Both the position numbers and the translations under genes were made by a program. Below are positions 27,875 to 36,742 of a DNA stretch of 64,000 bases, one piece after another. This DNA is from Caulobacter segnis ATCC 21756 (lineage in GTDB: Bacteria; Pseudomonadota; Alphaproteobacteria; Caulobacterales; Caulobacteraceae). The notes under the pieces are model-generated. The model was not told where the DNA came from. It saw nothing but the letters and a program-made list of their open reading frames with translations, and did no database searches. Where the stretch lies: the NCBI RefSeq assembly GCF_000092285.1, contig NC_014100.1, positions 4,030,001 through 4,094,000 of the forward strand, in the 5' to 3' direction. Every line of letters begins with the position of its first letter. Position 1 is the first letter of the stretch.

Positions 27875-29521
27875 TTGCGCCGCCTCGCTCTCGCCGCCCT
27901 GCTCGCCGTGACGTCACTTTCGACGATCCCCTTCTCCATGGCATGGGCCGGCGACCTCCTGATCCACGGCGGCCCGATCCACACCGGCGTCGACGCCGCG
28001 CCGACCGCCCAGGCGGTGCTGATCCGGGACGACAAGATCCTGTTCGTCGGCGACCTGGCCGCCGCCAAGGCCAAGGCGGCCAAGGACGTCCGCGACATCG
28101 ACCTGAAGGGCGCGGCCGCCTATCCGGGCTTCGTCGACGCCCACGCGCACCTGACCGGCATCGGCCTGCGCGAGCTGACGCTCAATCTCGACCAGGTGAA
28201 GTCGGTGGCCGAGCTGGTCGCCGCCGTGAAGGCCTACGCCGCCGCCCATCCCGAAGGCGCGATCTACGGCCGCGGCTGGATCGAGACCCACTGGCCCGAG
28301 AAGCGCTTCCCGACCAAGGCCGATCTCGACGCCGCCGCGCCGGGCCGGATCGTGGTGCTGGGCCGCTCGGACGGCCACGCCAGCGTCGCCTCCAGCGCCG
28401 CTCTCGCCAAGGCCGGGATCACCGCGGCGACCCCCGCCCCGGCCGGCGGCCAGATCCTGAAGGGCGCCGACGGCCAGCCCGACGGCATGCTGATCGACCA
28501 CGCCCAAAGCCTGGTGAAGGACGTCATCCCGCCCCCCAGCGAAACCCTCAAGCGCGAAGCCCTACGCAAGGCTGGCCAGCTCTACGCCTCGCGCGGGTGG
28601 ACGGGCCTTGGGAACATGAGCGTCATGGCCGACGACCTGGCCTTGCTGCGCGACGAGGCCGCCAAGGGCGCCTTCCACATCCGGGTCGACAACTACATGG
28701 ACCCCAGCGGCGCGGCCGAGGTCCTGGCCAAGGGACCGCAGACCGACGCCACGGGCCTGATCCGCGTACGCGGGATCAAGCTCTACATGGACGGCGCCCT
28801 GGGCTCGCGCGGCGCGGCGCTCCTTGAACCCTACAGCGATGCTGAGGGGCTTGGCCTGCAGCTGACCCAACGCGACCAGGGCCTGGCCCTGATGAAGAAG
28901 GCCAAGGCGGTCAGCGCTCAGGTCGCCATGCACGCCATCGGCGACCGCGGTAACCGCATGACCCTGGACTGGTTCGAGGAAGCCCTGGCGGGGGATACGA
29001 AGGCCCGCTGGCGCATCGAGCACGCCCAGATCGTCGCCGACACCGACCTGCCGCGTTTCGCCAAGCTGGGCGTCATCGCCTCGATGCAGCCCAGCCACGC
29101 GATCGGCGACCTCTATTTCGCCCCGGCGCGCCTGGGCAAGGATCGCCTGCACGAAGGCTATCGCTGGAACGACTTCCTGAAGGCCGGCGTGGTGGTCGCG
29201 GCGGGGTCCGACGCCCCCGTCGAGGTGGGCGATCCGCGCATCGAATTCTACGCCGCTGTTTACCGTCATTCGCTGGACGGGTTCGCCAACGCCGACTGGC
29301 ATCTGGAAGAGGCCGTGACCCGCGCCGAGGCGCTGAAGATGCTGACCCTGGCGCCGGCCTACGCCGCCTTCCGCGAGAAGGAGCTGGGCACGCTGGAAGC
29401 CGGAAAAAAGGCGGACCTGACGGCCTTCGACCAGGACCTGATGACCATCGAACCCAAGGCGATCCTGACCGCTCAGCCGGTGCTCACGGTGGTGGACGGA
29501 AAGGTGGCGTTCGCGCGCTGA
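27875..29521 (+). CDS. Exported amidohydrolase (YtcJ-like, amidohydrolase family 3)
   Basis: 548 aa with a signal peptide (LALAALLAVTSLSTIPFSMAWA). Metal-site motifs are GFVDAHAHLTG (HxH), MHAIGDRGNRMTLDW, RIEHAQIV and AGSDAPVEV (Asp). Also LYMDGALGSRGAALLEPY, typical of YtcJ. The start is a TTG at 27875, the only one preceding the signal peptide. Likely hydrolyses a C-N bond of an amide or cyclic imide in the periplasm; substrate unknown. A terminator follows. Confidence 0.88.
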   Translation: MRRLALAALLAVTSLSTIPFSMAWAGDLLIHGGPIHTGVDAAPTAQAVLIRDDKILFVGDLAAAKAKAAKDVRDIDLKGAAAYPGFVDAHAHLTGIGLRELTLNLDQVKSVAELVAAVKAYAAAHPEGAIYGRGWIETHWPEKRFPTKADLDAAAPGRIVVLGRSDGHASVASSAALAKAGITAATPAPAGGQILKGADGQPDGMLIDHAQSLVKDVIPPPSETLKREALRKAGQLYASRGWTGLGNMSVMADDLALLRDEAAKGAFHIRVDNYMDPSGAAEVLAKGPQTDATGLIRVRGIKLYMDGALGSRGAALLEPYSDAEGLGLQLTQRDQGLALMKKAKAVSAQVAMHAIGDRGNRMTLDWFEEALAGDTKARWRIEHAQIVADTDLPRFAKLGVIASMQPSHAIGDLYFAPARLGKDRLHEGYRWNDFLKAGVVVAAGSDAPVEVGDPRIEFYAAVYRHSLDGFANADWHLEEAVTRAEALKMLTLAPAYAAFREKELGTLEAGKKADLTAFDQDLMTIEPKAILTAQPVLTVVDGKVAFAR

Positions 29522-29578
29522 AGCGCTTCATCCACAGGCGCGCGAAAAAGGTTCACATCCGGGGTGGGAATTAAGGAT

Positions 29579-29608
29579 CCCTGGTTACGCGGTAGAAACC
29601 AGGGTTTT
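29579..29608 (+). terminator. Probable terminator after the amidohydrolase
   Basis: CCCTGGTT / AACCAGGG (29579-29586 with 29597-29604), 10-nt loop, then TTTT. Confidence 0.6.
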
Positions 29609-29651
29609 CCAAAAAGTGCGGACCGATGTGAGCCAACCCTAGGGTTTAGCG

Positions 29652-30014
29652 ATGGACCTTACCGAAGAAGCGCACGCGCACGCCCGGATCTATGACGAGC
29701 TGGTCGACGCCGTTGCCGACAAGCGCCAAGTCGACGCCGCCAAGCTGCGCGCCGACCGTCAATGCACCACGGGCCAGTGGCTGCATGGACCGCTCCAGCA
29801 GCGCTGGGCCGGCAACCACACCTATCTGAACTGCGTAGAAGCCCACCGCGAGTTCCACCAGGCCGCTTTCGAGGTGGCTGAGCTGATCAACCGCGGCGAA
29901 TACGCCGAGGCCAATCGCCGGCTACGCAACGGCAATCGCCTGTCGATGGCCACCTCGGGCCTGAACACCGCCTTCCGCCGCCTGCGCGTGGCGCTGGATA
30001 CGGTTACGGCCTAG
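29652..30014 (+). CDS. Stand-alone CZB (chemoreceptor zinc-binding) domain protein
   Basis: 120-aa helical protein consisting only of a CZB domain. His8, Cys38 (DRQCTTGQWLHG), His65 and His69 (EAHREFHQAAFEV) have spacings 30-27-4, the same as the zinc ligands His22-Cys52-His79-His83 of E. coli DgcZ. No signal peptide, GGDEF or receptor domain is attached. In other proteins CZB senses zinc to control a cyclase or chemoreceptor; here the partner is unknown. It lies upstream of a helicase gene on the same strand (67-bp gap). Confidence 0.8.
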   Translation: MDLTEEAHAHARIYDELVDAVADKRQVDAAKLRADRQCTTGQWLHGPLQQRWAGNHTYLNCVEAHREFHQAAFEVAELINRGEYAEANRRLRNGNRLSMATSGLNTAFRRLRVALDTVTA

Positions 30015-30081
30015 CCGATCTTTGGAAGGGCGGCGCTCGCTGGCGCTTGCCCCTCCACGATTCCCGCCCCACTTTCGCTCC

Positions 30082-32640
30082 ATGAGTGACCGTTCGACCG
30101 GCCTGGCCCCTTCGAAGCTGACCGCGGTCCTGGGGCCCACCAACACCGGCAAGACGCACCTGGCCGTCGAGCGGATGCTGGGTCACGCCTCGGGCATGAT
30201 CGGCCTGCCGCTGCGCCTGCTGGCGCGGGAGATTTACGACCGTGTCGTCAAGCTGCGCGGCAAAGCCAGCGTCGCCCTGATCACCGGCGAGGAGAAGATC
30301 GTCCCGGCCCGCGCGGCCTATTTCGTCTGCACGGTCGAGGCCATGCCGCTGGCGCGGGAGGTCGAGTTCCTGGCCGTCGACGAGATCCAGCTGTGCGCCG
30401 ATCCCGAGCGCGGCCATATCTTCACCCACCGCCTGCTGCACGCACGCGGCAAGTTCGAGACGATGTTCCTGGGCGCCGGGACCATGGCCCCGCTGGTCCG
30501 CCGCCTGCTGCCCGACGCCGAGATCGTCAGCCGCGAGCGGTTCTCCAACCTCTCCTACGCCGGCTCCAAGAAGCTGACCCGCCTGCCTCGGCGTACGGCG
30601 ATCGTCGCCTTCTCCACCGATGCGGTCTACGCGATCGCCGAGCTGATCCGGCGCCAAAGGGGTGGCGCGGCCGTGGTCATGGGCTCTCTGTCCCCCCGCA
30701 CCCGCAACGCTCAGGTGGCGCTTTATCAGTCCGGCGAGGTCGACTTCCTGGTCGCCACCGACGCGATCGGCATGGGCCTGAACATGGACGTCGACCACGT
30801 CGCCTTCGCCGGCCTGCGCAAGTTCGACGGCAAGCGGACCCGCTGGCTCTACCCGCAGGAGGTCGGCCAGATCGCCGGCCGCGCCGGCCGCTACACCCGC
30901 GACGGCACCTTCGGCGTCACCAGCGACTGCGAGGAGATCGACGAGGACCTGGTCGAGGCCGTGGAGAGCCACACCTTCGAGCCGATCGTCGCCGCCGAGT
31001 GGCGCAACGCCCGTCTCGACTTTAGCTCCCTGCCGGGCCTGCTGCGCTCCCTGGCCGAGACGCCTCAGCGCGGGGGACTCAAGCTGTCCGACGAGGCGCT
31101 GGACGAGCGCACCCTGCGCGCCCTCGCCAAGGACGAAGACGTCATCAAGCGCTGCAAGGCCGACCGCTCGGCCCTGATCCGCCTGTGGGAAGTCTGCCAG
31201 ACGCCGGACTTCCGCAAGACCACCGATGACGACCACCAGCGCATGGCGCGCACCCTGTTCGACGACTTGACCACGGGCCGCAAGCGCCTGCCGGAAGACT
31301 GGGTCAACGCCCAGTTCAAGGCGCTGGACCGCACCGACGGCGAGATCGACAGCCTGGCCGCGCGCCTGTCGGGCGTGCGCACGCTCAGCTACATCGCCAA
31401 CCGCCCGGACTGGGTGGCCAATCCCGCCCACTGGCAGGGCCTGACCCGTCAGCTCGAGGACCGCATCAGCGACACCCTGCACGAGAAGCTGATGGCCCGG
31501 TTCATCGACCGCCGCACCAGCGCGCTGATGAAACAGTTGGGCGAGCGCGAGACGCTCTATGCGGGCGTCGGTCAGGACGGCGAGGTGACGGTCGAGGGCC
31601 ATGTGGTCGGCCATCTGTCGGGCGTGGCCTTCACCCCGGCCAAGGGCGCCTCGCCGCTGGAGGAGAAGGCCCTGCGCAACGCCGCCCAGCGCGCGGTCGG
31701 CCCCGAGATCGCCCGTCGCCTGGGCGTCCTGGCCAGCGAGGCCGACGACGCCTTCGCCCTGACGCCCGACGGCATGATCCTGTGGCGCGGCGAGGCGGCC
31801 GGGGCGGTGCGCCGCGACCTGCCCTTGCTGTCGCCCCGCGCGCGCCTGCTGGGCGAGCTGGGCCCCGCCGCCGTGCGCGAGCGAGCCGAGCGGCGGCTGG
31901 ACGCCTTCCTGGCCTCCGAGGTCGACCGGCATCTGGCGCCGCTGCGCAAGCTGGAGCGGGCCCTGGCCGGCGGCGAGCTGAGGGGCCTGCCGCGCGGCAT
32001 CGCCCACCGCCTGCTGGAAGCCGGCGGCGTCCTGGACAAGCGCCCGGTCGATCCCGAGCTGAAAGCCCTCAGCCAGGCCGAGCGCCGCACGCTGAAGAGC
32101 CTGGGCGTCCGGATCGGCGCCTTCAGCCTCTATAGCCCCAGCGTGCTGCGGGCCGAGGCGGTCGCCTGCGCGCGGGCCCTCAGCCCTTCGGGCTGGCGCG
32201 GGGCCCTGACCACGCTGGAGAAGCTGCCCTCGCCCGAGCCCAGCGCCCGCGAGCTGTCGGCCAGCGGTCTGCGGGCCGTGGCCGGCTTCAGCATCCCGGT
32301 CGAACAGCTCGAGACGTTGGACGCCCTGCTGCGCGCCGAGCAGCGCCCGGGCGGCGTCATCCTGACCGACGCGGCGCTGGAGAAGCTGGGCTGGACCGCC
32401 GCCCAGGCCTCGACCGTGCTGCGCGCCCTTGACTACACCCCCGCCATCCGCGCCAAGCCCGACCAGCCGATCGTCTGGAAGCGCCGGGGCGCGGCCAAGC
32501 TGGAGCAGAAGCCGGTCAAGGCGCGGCCGGACTCGCCGTTCGCGGCCCTGGCCAAGCTGACCGAACCACCGCCCGCGCCCGCGCGCCGCAAGCGCCCTCG
32601 CCGCCGTAAACCCGCCCCGCCCAAGCTGGCCGCCTCGTGA
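30082..32640 (+). CDS. Suv3-like DExH-box RNA helicase
   Basis: 852 aa, an alphaproteobacterial helicase related to mitochondrial Suv3. Motif I is AVLGPTNTGKTHLAVERML, motif II is FLAVDEIQLCADPERG, motif V is VATDAIGMGLNMDVDHVAF and motif VI is QEVGQIAGRAGRYTRDGTFG. The C-terminal half is helical with an Ala/Pro/Arg/Lys-rich tail. I chose the ATG at 30082 (MSDRSTGLAPSK). The stop overlaps the next gene (GTGA), coupling it to an S4 RNA-binding protein. Role in RNA decay or processing is inferred from the family. Confidence 0.9.
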   Translation: MSDRSTGLAPSKLTAVLGPTNTGKTHLAVERMLGHASGMIGLPLRLLAREIYDRVVKLRGKASVALITGEEKIVPARAAYFVCTVEAMPLAREVEFLAVDEIQLCADPERGHIFTHRLLHARGKFETMFLGAGTMAPLVRRLLPDAEIVSRERFSNLSYAGSKKLTRLPRRTAIVAFSTDAVYAIAELIRRQRGGAAVVMGSLSPRTRNAQVALYQSGEVDFLVATDAIGMGLNMDVDHVAFAGLRKFDGKRTRWLYPQEVGQIAGRAGRYTRDGTFGVTSDCEEIDEDLVEAVESHTFEPIVAAEWRNARLDFSSLPGLLRSLAETPQRGGLKLSDEALDERTLRALAKDEDVIKRCKADRSALIRLWEVCQTPDFRKTTDDDHQRMARTLFDDLTTGRKRLPEDWVNAQFKALDRTDGEIDSLAARLSGVRTLSYIANRPDWVANPAHWQGLTRQLEDRISDTLHEKLMARFIDRRTSALMKQLGERETLYAGVGQDGEVTVEGHVVGHLSGVAFTPAKGASPLEEKALRNAAQRAVGPEIARRLGVLASEADDAFALTPDGMILWRGEAAGAVRRDLPLLSPRARLLGELGPAAVRERAERRLDAFLASEVDRHLAPLRKLERALAGGELRGLPRGIAHRLLEAGGVLDKRPVDPELKALSQAERRTLKSLGVRIGAFSLYSPSVLRAEAVACARALSPSGWRGALTTLEKLPSPEPSARELSASGLRAVAGFSIPVEQLETLDALLRAEQRPGGVILTDAALEKLGWTAAQASTVLRALDYTPAIRAKPDQPIVWKRRGAAKLEQKPVKARPDSPFAALAKLTEPPPAPARRKRPRRRKPAPPKLAAS

Positions 32641-32930
32641 GCGACGCCGCGTCCTCGAACGACGCCGCCCGCGCCGACGTCTGGCTTTGGCGCGCGCGTT
32701 TCTTCAAGACCCGCTCGCTCGCGGCGAAGTTCGTCGACGAAGGCCGCATCCGCCTGACCCGCGCCGGCGCCGAAAGCCGCATCGACAAGCCTTCGCGGAC
32801 CGTCAAGCCGGGTGATGTCCTGGTGTTCGGCCTGGCCGGGCGCCTGATCGCGATCCGCGTGCTCGATTGCGGCGAACGCCGGGGCCCGGCGATGGAGGCG
32901 CGGGGGTTATATGAGGCTGTAGAGGGGTAG
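32637..32930 (+). CDS. S4-domain RNA-binding protein (Hsp15-like)
   Basis: 97 aa starting at a GTG that overlaps the helicase stop. The S4 fold is visible: RADVWLWRARFFKTRSLAAKFVDEGRIRL (helix-turn-strand), then KPSRTVKPGDVLVFGLAGRLIAIRVLDCGERRG. Hsp15 proteins bind stalled 50S subunits carrying tRNA; here coupling to an RNA helicase suggests joint work on structured or ribosomal RNA (inference). Confidence 0.88.
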   Translation: MSDAASSNDAARADVWLWRARFFKTRSLAAKFVDEGRIRLTRAGAESRIDKPSRTVKPGDVLVFGLAGRLIAIRVLDCGERRGPAMEARGLYEAVEG

Positions 32931-32940
32931 ACGGCTAGAT

Positions 32941-33052
32941 CCTCCCCCGCGATGCGGGGGAGGTGGCCCAGAGGGTCGGAGGGGGCAGCTCGGCCTATGC
33001 CGCATTTGCCCCCTCAGTCGCTCCGCGACAGCTCCCCCGCATCGCGGGGGAG
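32941..33052. repeat. REPIN-like palindromic element G
   Basis: Palindromes at 32941-32963 and 33032-33052 enclose a central region with GCCGCATTTGCCCCCTCAG. The reverse complement matches 11996-12108 with few differences. Lies between convergent genes (S4 protein and GGDEF-EAL). Confidence 0.85.
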
Positions 33053-33055
33053 CAT

Positions 33056-35131
33056 CTACGCCCCAAACCGCTCCAGGAACCCCGCCACCTCTTCCGCCGG
33101 CATCGGCTTGCCGAAGTGGTAGCCTTGGATCTGGTCGCAGCCGTAGCGGATCAGGGCCGCCAACTGGTCCGGGTCCTCGACGCCCTCGGCCACCACCTTC
33201 ATGCCCATGGAGGCCCCCAGGGTGATCACGGCCTTCACGATCGCCTCGTCCTCGGCGTTCTGGACGAAGGACTTGTCGATCTTCAGGCGGTCGATCGGGA
33301 ACTGGCGAAGGTTGGCCAGGCTGGCGTAGCCGGTGCCGAAGTCGTCCAGCGCGATCATGACGCCCGCCGCGTGCAGGCGGCTGATATTGCCGCTGACGAG
33401 ATCCGAGCCCCAGCCCATATAGACGTTCTCGGTGACCTCGATGGTCAGGCGCGCGCACGGCACGTTCCAGCGCGCCAGACGCTCCTGCACCTCTTCGGCC
33501 AGGCGGCCGCTGCGGAACTGGGCCGCGGAGATGTTGACCGCGATGCGGCCGAACTCGACGCCCTGGTCCAGCCAGGCCCGCATCTGGCGTAGCGACTGCT
33601 CGAAGGCCAGGTCCCCCAGCCGCAGCGACAGTTCCTGGTCCTCGAACGCCGCCATGAAATGGCCCGGCGTCAGCACGCCCTGTTCCGGATGGATCCAGCG
33701 CATCAGGGCCTCGAACCCCACGACCCGCCGCTCGCGGATGTCGACGACAGGCTGGTAGAAGAGGGTGAACTCGTTCGCCGCGACGGCCGCGCGAACGTCG
33801 CGCAGCAGCTCGACCCGTCGCTCCAGCTCGGTGCGCATCGCCGGTTCGAAGACGATGCTGCGATTCCGGCCCGCCTCCTTAGCGTGATAGAGGGCGATGT
33901 CGGCGTTCTTGATCATGTGGGCCGGGTCGGCCTCGGGATCGCCGTGCAGCGCCGCGCCGATGCTCGCGGTGGCCGTGAAGCTGCGCCCAGCATACTCGAT
34001 CGGGCGCTGCAGCAGCTCCTGCAGCTTCTGGATAGGCCGCATCATGTCGGCTTCGCCGCGCAGGCCGCGCAGGATCACCGCGAACTCGTCCCCGCCCAGG
34101 CGCGCCACGGTGTCGCCCGAACGGAACGCCCGTCGCAGCATGCCCGCCAGGCGCTTGAGCAGCACGTCGCCAGCGTCGTGGCCCAGCGTGTCGTTGATGT
34201 CCTTGAAGTGATCGACGTCGATCATGATCAGGCCGAACATCTCGCCCAAGGTCTCGGACGCCGAAACGGCCTCGTTAAACCGATGCTGGAACAGCGCGCG
34301 GTTGGGCAGGCCGGTCAGCGGATCCTTGAAGGCCAGGGTCTCGATGGCCTCGGTCTGGCGGCGGCGGTCGGTGATGTCCTTGAACAGGTTCACCAGCTTC
34401 TCGGGCTGGCCGTCCTGATCGACAAACACCTTGCCGACCGCGCGGATCCAGGTTTCGACGCCGTCGTCGCGGTTCAGGCGGAATTCGAACACCCGCGCCT
34501 CGCCGACTTTTCGGGAGGCGATGACATCGGCGCATTGCTGGCGGTCGTCGGGATGGACGATCTCCAGCGGATCGTCCTTGAACACGCACCACTTCCGCAG
34601 GCCAGGCGCGGTGTCGGAGAAGAATATCTCGCCCGTGCGCAGGTCGTATTCGCGCACAAGAAGGTCGTCGAGCTCAAGCGCCATCCTCAGGCGCTGCTCG
34701 TCGCGCTCGGCCCGCAGGACGCTTTCGGCGTAGCCGGTGACATCACGGGCGGTGACCATCACCGCATAGACGCCGCCATCCTCCTGCCGACAGGCGCCGA
34801 ACTCGGTGCGCCAGAACCGCTGCGACCCGTCCTCGGCGACGGCCGGCAGGTAGCGCGAGAAGTCGGCGCCTTCGTACGCGCACGCCAACAGCGCGGCCCG
34901 GTCGTCAGGCCCCACGATGCCGCTCGCGTCCGCGCCGATGGTGAGGCTTGGCCCGATCGCCTGGGCCGTCCACGCGCGGCTGACGGCGATCAGCGCCAGA
35001 TCCGCGCCCAGCAGGGCCGTCGGGAAGGGCGCATCACGGACGAAAGCGCCAAATGCGAAGGCTCGCGCCGCGGCGCGCTCGCGCGCGGCCTCTTCGCCGC
35101 CGTCCCCCACCGCCAGCGCGTCCCCCATCAT
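33056..35131 (-). CDS. PAS-PAS-GGDEF-EAL cyclic-di-GMP protein
   Basis: 691 aa, no membrane segments. Two PAS-like modules (~20-135 and ~150-265, the second with WCVFKDDPLEIVHPDDRQQC) precede a GGDEF domain (DPLTGLPNRALF, ARLGGDEFAVIL) and an EAL domain (GFEALMRWIHPEQG, VNISAAQF, EVTENVYMG, ALDDFGTGYASL, KIDKSFV, AEGVED, QGYHFGKP). Both catalytic signatures are intact, and an RSGD I-site lies five residues before GGDEF. It could make and degrade c-di-GMP, with PAS sensing deciding. It splits the helicase/S4 pair from fdxA-cdnL. Confidence 0.95.
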   Translation of the reverse strand: MMGDALAVGDGGEEAARERAAARAFAFGAFVRDAPFPTALLGADLALIAVSRAWTAQAIGPSLTIGADASGIVGPDDRAALLACAYEGADFSRYLPAVAEDGSQRFWRTEFGACRQEDGGVYAVMVTARDVTGYAESVLRAERDEQRLRMALELDDLLVREYDLRTGEIFFSDTAPGLRKWCVFKDDPLEIVHPDDRQQCADVIASRKVGEARVFEFRLNRDDGVETWIRAVGKVFVDQDGQPEKLVNLFKDITDRRRQTEAIETLAFKDPLTGLPNRALFQHRFNEAVSASETLGEMFGLIMIDVDHFKDINDTLGHDAGDVLLKRLAGMLRRAFRSGDTVARLGGDEFAVILRGLRGEADMMRPIQKLQELLQRPIEYAGRSFTATASIGAALHGDPEADPAHMIKNADIALYHAKEAGRNRSIVFEPAMRTELERRVELLRDVRAAVAANEFTLFYQPVVDIRERRVVGFEALMRWIHPEQGVLTPGHFMAAFEDQELSLRLGDLAFEQSLRQMRAWLDQGVEFGRIAVNISAAQFRSGRLAEEVQERLARWNVPCARLTIEVTENVYMGWGSDLVSGNISRLHAAGVMIALDDFGTGYASLANLRQFPIDRLKIDKSFVQNAEDEAIVKAVITLGASMGMKVVAEGVEDPDQLAALIRYGCDQIQGYHFGKPMPAEEVAGFLERFGA

Positions 35132-35358
35132 TAAGTCGGCTTCCTGACATTGATTTTGTTGAAGGTTTCAGAAATCGATAGTCACGCCCACTCAATAAGA
35201 AATTGTTTTCGGGTCATCGTCGACCACCAAAAGGCGAGCGCCCTGGCCCCGCCTTCAGAATTCCTGAGCCCCTACGCGATCACGCCGCATTGACAAGCCG
35301 GCCCCAGGCTTCGAAAACGCGCCCGCCGAACTCCGTCCCGATCTCATTCGAGTTTTCG

Positions 35359-35700
35359 ATGACCTATATCGTCACCGACGCCTGTGTCCGCTGCAAGTTC
35401 ATGGACTGCGTGGAGGTGTGCCCGGTCGATTGCTTCTACGAAGGCGAGAACTTCCTCGTCATCAATCCCGACGAATGCATCGATTGCGGCGTCTGCGAAC
35501 CCGAGTGCCCGGTCGACGCGATCAAGCCCGACACCGAGGATGAGCCGGACGGCAAGTGGCTGCGCGTCAACGCCGACTACGCCAAGGTCTGGCCCAACAT
35601 CACGGTCAAGGGCGTCCCGCCGGAAGACCGCGAACAGTTCGAGCGCGAGACCGGCAAGTTCGAGAAGTACTTCAGCGAAAAGCCCGGCAAGGGCTCCTGA
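35359..35700 (+). CDS. fdxA: 7Fe ferredoxin FdxA
   Basis: 113 aa. Cysteines at 9, 12, 17, 21, 25, 40, 43, 46 and 50 follow the Azotobacter FdI pattern: a [3Fe-4S] and a [4Fe-4S] cluster ([20 protein letters not shown], then [16 protein letters not shown]). The C-terminal extension is normal for FdxA. I chose the ATG at 35359 because the family begins MTYIVT; the upstream in-frame start adds 52 residues. Acts as an electron carrier. Confidence 0.96.
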   Translation: MTYIVTDACVRCKFMDCVEVCPVDCFYEGENFLVINPDECIDCGVCEPECPVDAIKPDTEDEPDGKWLRVNADYAKVWPNITVKGVPPEDREQFERETGKFEKYFSEKPGKGS

Positions 35701-36050
35701 TCCCACCGCGAATTCTGAAGCTTGCAACCCCGCCGCGATGCGAAAGCTTGGCGGCGCGCGCACGCACGTCTGGACGCAACCCTTTCTTCGGGCTGAATTT
35801 TATGCTATTGTCTTCGCCGACGTGACGGTTGCGGCCATTCGCGACGGTCTGTCTTGGCGAACAAGTCGGCTTCAGAACCAATTCTGGCCGGCGCGCCCGA
35901 TGAAGGCGAAGGGTGTCTTAGAGCTCTATTCCAAATCCTGACAGGCTTGGCCCCGCGGCCAGTATTCCGCGGAGCGGGAAGCTGTCGCCTTTGGTTTGGG
36001 ACAGAAGACGGCGTTCGGACCCCGTAGGGTCCGTATTGATGAGGACGAAC
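35701..36050. other. fdxA-cdnL intergenic region and cdnL leader
   Basis: 350 bp without a convincing gene. It should hold the cdnL promoter; TTTTATGCTATTGTC near 35799-35813 is the most AT-rich stretch. Close to the gene is a perfect hairpin CGGACCC-CGTA-GGGTCCG (36016-36033), 7 bp upstream of the GAGGA ribosome site. Nothing else clear. Confidence 0.45.
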
Positions 36051-36554
36051 ATGAGCAAGACTGGTCTGGAATTCTCGGTCGGCGATCACGTCGTTTATCC
36101 CGCGCACGGCGTGGGCAACATTCAGGCGATCGAGACCCAGGAAGTGGCCGGTATGTCGCTCGAAGTCTACGTCATCACCTTCGACCACGAGAAAATGACC
36201 CTGCGCGTCCCGACCAAGAAGGCCAAGACGGCCGGTCTGCGTCCGCTGGCCGAGGGCGGCACCGTTTCGCAGGCCCTGACCACCCTGAAGGGCCGCGCCC
36301 GCGTAAAGCGCACCATGTGGTCGCGTCGCGCCCAGGAATACGAAGCCAAGATCAACTCGGGCGACCTGATCTCGATCGCCGAGGTGGTCCGCGACCTGCA
36401 CCGCGCCGAGAACCAGCCGGAACAGTCCTACTCGGAACGCCAGCTGTATGAATCGGCCCTGGACCGCATGGCCCGCGAAGTCGCCGCCATCGAGCGGATC
36501 GACCGCGAAGCCGCGATCGGCATCCTGACCAAGTCGCTGGTCAAGGCCGCCTAA
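36051..36554 (+). CDS. cdnL: CarD-like RNA polymerase-binding regulator CdnL
   Basis: 167 aa. The N-terminal Tudor-like RNA-polymerase-interacting domain (FSVGDHVVYPAHGVGNIQAIETQEVAG) is followed by a helical DNA-interacting domain (GRARVKRTMWSRRAQEYEAKINSGDLISIAEVVRDLHR). CdnL binds the RNAP beta subunit and stabilises open complexes at growth promoters in Caulobacter (established). The terminal LVKAA resembles a ClpXP-type Ala-Ala degron. I chose the ATG at 36051 (MSKTGLEF) with GAGGA 5 bp upstream; MRTNMSK at 36039 is possible. Confidence 0.95.
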   Translation: MSKTGLEFSVGDHVVYPAHGVGNIQAIETQEVAGMSLEVYVITFDHEKMTLRVPTKKAKTAGLRPLAEGGTVSQALTTLKGRARVKRTMWSRRAQEYEAKINSGDLISIAEVVRDLHRAENQPEQSYSERQLYESALDRMAREVAAIERIDREAAIGILTKSLVKAA

Positions 36555-36579
36555 GCTTTCCGAGCGATCGGACCTGAAG

Positions 36580-36608
36580 ACGCCCCTCCCTCGCGAGGGG
36601 CGTTTTTG
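36580..36608 (+). terminator. Rho-independent terminator of cdnL
   Basis: ACGCCCCTC / GAGGGGCGT (36580-36588 with 36595-36603) then TTTTTG. Confidence 0.9.
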
Positions 36609-36635
36609 TTTGCGCCCGCTTTTGTTTGCGCCCGC
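36604..36635 (+). repeat. Perfect tandem duplication of a 16-bp unit
   Basis: TTTTGTTTGCGCCCGC occurs twice in a row (36604-36619 and 36620-36635), beginning in the T-run of the cdnL terminator. Confidence 0.9.
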
Positions 36636-36742
36636 ATTGTTTGTGGACGAGGCGGCCGCGCGACGACTTGGGGCCTTGGCTCACCGCGCGCAGGCGCCCA
36701 TAAGAACAGAAGCTCCCCATCGCCGCCGAGAGTCGATCGCCC

